This document shows positions 63,845-64,000 of a stretch of DNA of 64,000 nt, in pieces. A model generated the notes under the pieces. That model was not told where the DNA came from. It did not search any database and saw only the letters and a list, made by a program, of their open reading frames with translations. Each line of letters begins with the position of its first letter. Positions within the stretch are counted from its first letter, which is position 1. A program made the position numbers and the translations under genes. Source of the stretch: Streptomyces turgidiscabies Car8 (GTDB taxonomy: Bacteria > Actinomycetota > Actinomycetes > Streptomycetales > Streptomycetaceae). The stretch spans positions 1 to 64,000 of the forward strand of contig NZ_AEJB01000361.1 in the NCBI RefSeq assembly GCF_000331005.1, read 5' to 3'.

Positions 63845-64000
63845 TCAGGCGACCGTCACGTCCACGGGATCCGATTCGGTCGATCCCCTCGCGTTGGTAA
63901 GGACGACCTTCAGGCTGTGCTTGCCCTTCGGAACCCCGGACAGAGCTACCTGAGGCGACTGTGCGTTCGGCGAATCGGCGGCCAGCTGGCCCTCACCGAC
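63845..64000 (-). CDS. C-terminal end of a secreted enzyme (Ig-like domain), partial
   Basis: The last 51 residues are a beta-rich Ig/Fn3-like tail (VALSGVPKGKHSLKVVLTNA) ending VDVTVA and TGA at 63845. The gene continues beyond the window. Such tails are common on secreted glycoside hydrolases, which fits the island, but the enzyme itself is not visible. Confidence 0.7.
   Translation of the reverse strand, partial: VGEGQLAADSPNAQSPQVALSGVPKGKHSLKVVLTNARGSTESDPVDVTVA

Overview
The window looks like a Streptomyces genome (or a very close actinomycete). It has high G+C, GTG and TTG starts, Tat-dependent secreted enzymes, many LacI regulators with glycosidase loci, an EF-Tu3-type paralogue, and Lsr2, DUF2637, ParA and replication-relaxation genes typical of Streptomyces conjugative elements. 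It falls into two parts that meet at about 20.73 kb.

Left part, 1 to about 20.73 kb: a mobile, plasmid-derived element with noticeably lower G+C and some very A+T-rich patches. From the left it carries an Lsr2-like nucleoid protein. Next is a defence-type cluster: a HEPN protein, an Mrr-like nuclease and a second HEPN protein, each behind its own leaderless promoter, then a two-gene CBASS-like pair (CD-NTase plus SLATT membrane protein). An alpha/beta hydrolase and a one-TM protein follow. A regulatory set comes next (zinc-ribbon/XRE/TPR regulator, anti-sigma-like ATPase, resolvase-fold protein, zinc-ribbon protein), then a ParA-type partition locus behind an A+T-rich repeat array. The conjugation and replication block follows (DUF2637 membrane protein, replication-relaxation protein, HerA/TraD-like ATPase and small membrane or accessory proteins, mostly one translationally coupled minus-strand operon). 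Unknown genes close the element. It ends inside an EF-Tu gene that keeps its first ~264 codons and has lost domain 3. No integrase is visible, so the other end lies to the left of the window, or the junction arose by plasmid-chromosome recombination.

Right part, ~20.73 to 64 kb: chromosomal accessory DNA. It has a TVP38-like membrane protein, an oxidoreductase/PmoA/cupin operon and uppP. An ISL3-family insertion sequence is set among gene remnants (truncated MaoC, IS1380 remnant, small truncated ORFs). A SnoaL/TetR operon, an epoxide-hydrolase-like gene and a DUF1569 gene follow.

From 33.6 kb the window is a carbohydrate-use island. It opens with a Tat-secreted GH2 enzyme. Then comes a lacZ-type operon with its own ABC importer, and a divergent LacI regulator. 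Next are a secreted beta-propeller hydrolase with ricin-type lectin domains and an orphan NarL-type histidine kinase. The last block is two-armed. A seven-gene minus-strand operon (58.7 to 48.4 kb: ABC importer, very large lyase-like protein, alginate-lyase-family protein, GH43, alpha/beta hydrolase) lies opposite a hydroxyacid dehydrogenase, a GH127 beta-L-arabinofuranosidase and a LacI regulator. Near-identical LacI-type operators precede both arms and the regulator itself. Together these genes suggest uptake and breakdown of an arabinose- and galactose-rich, probably uronate-containing plant polysaccharide. The window closes inside a minus-strand gene ending in an Ig-like domain.
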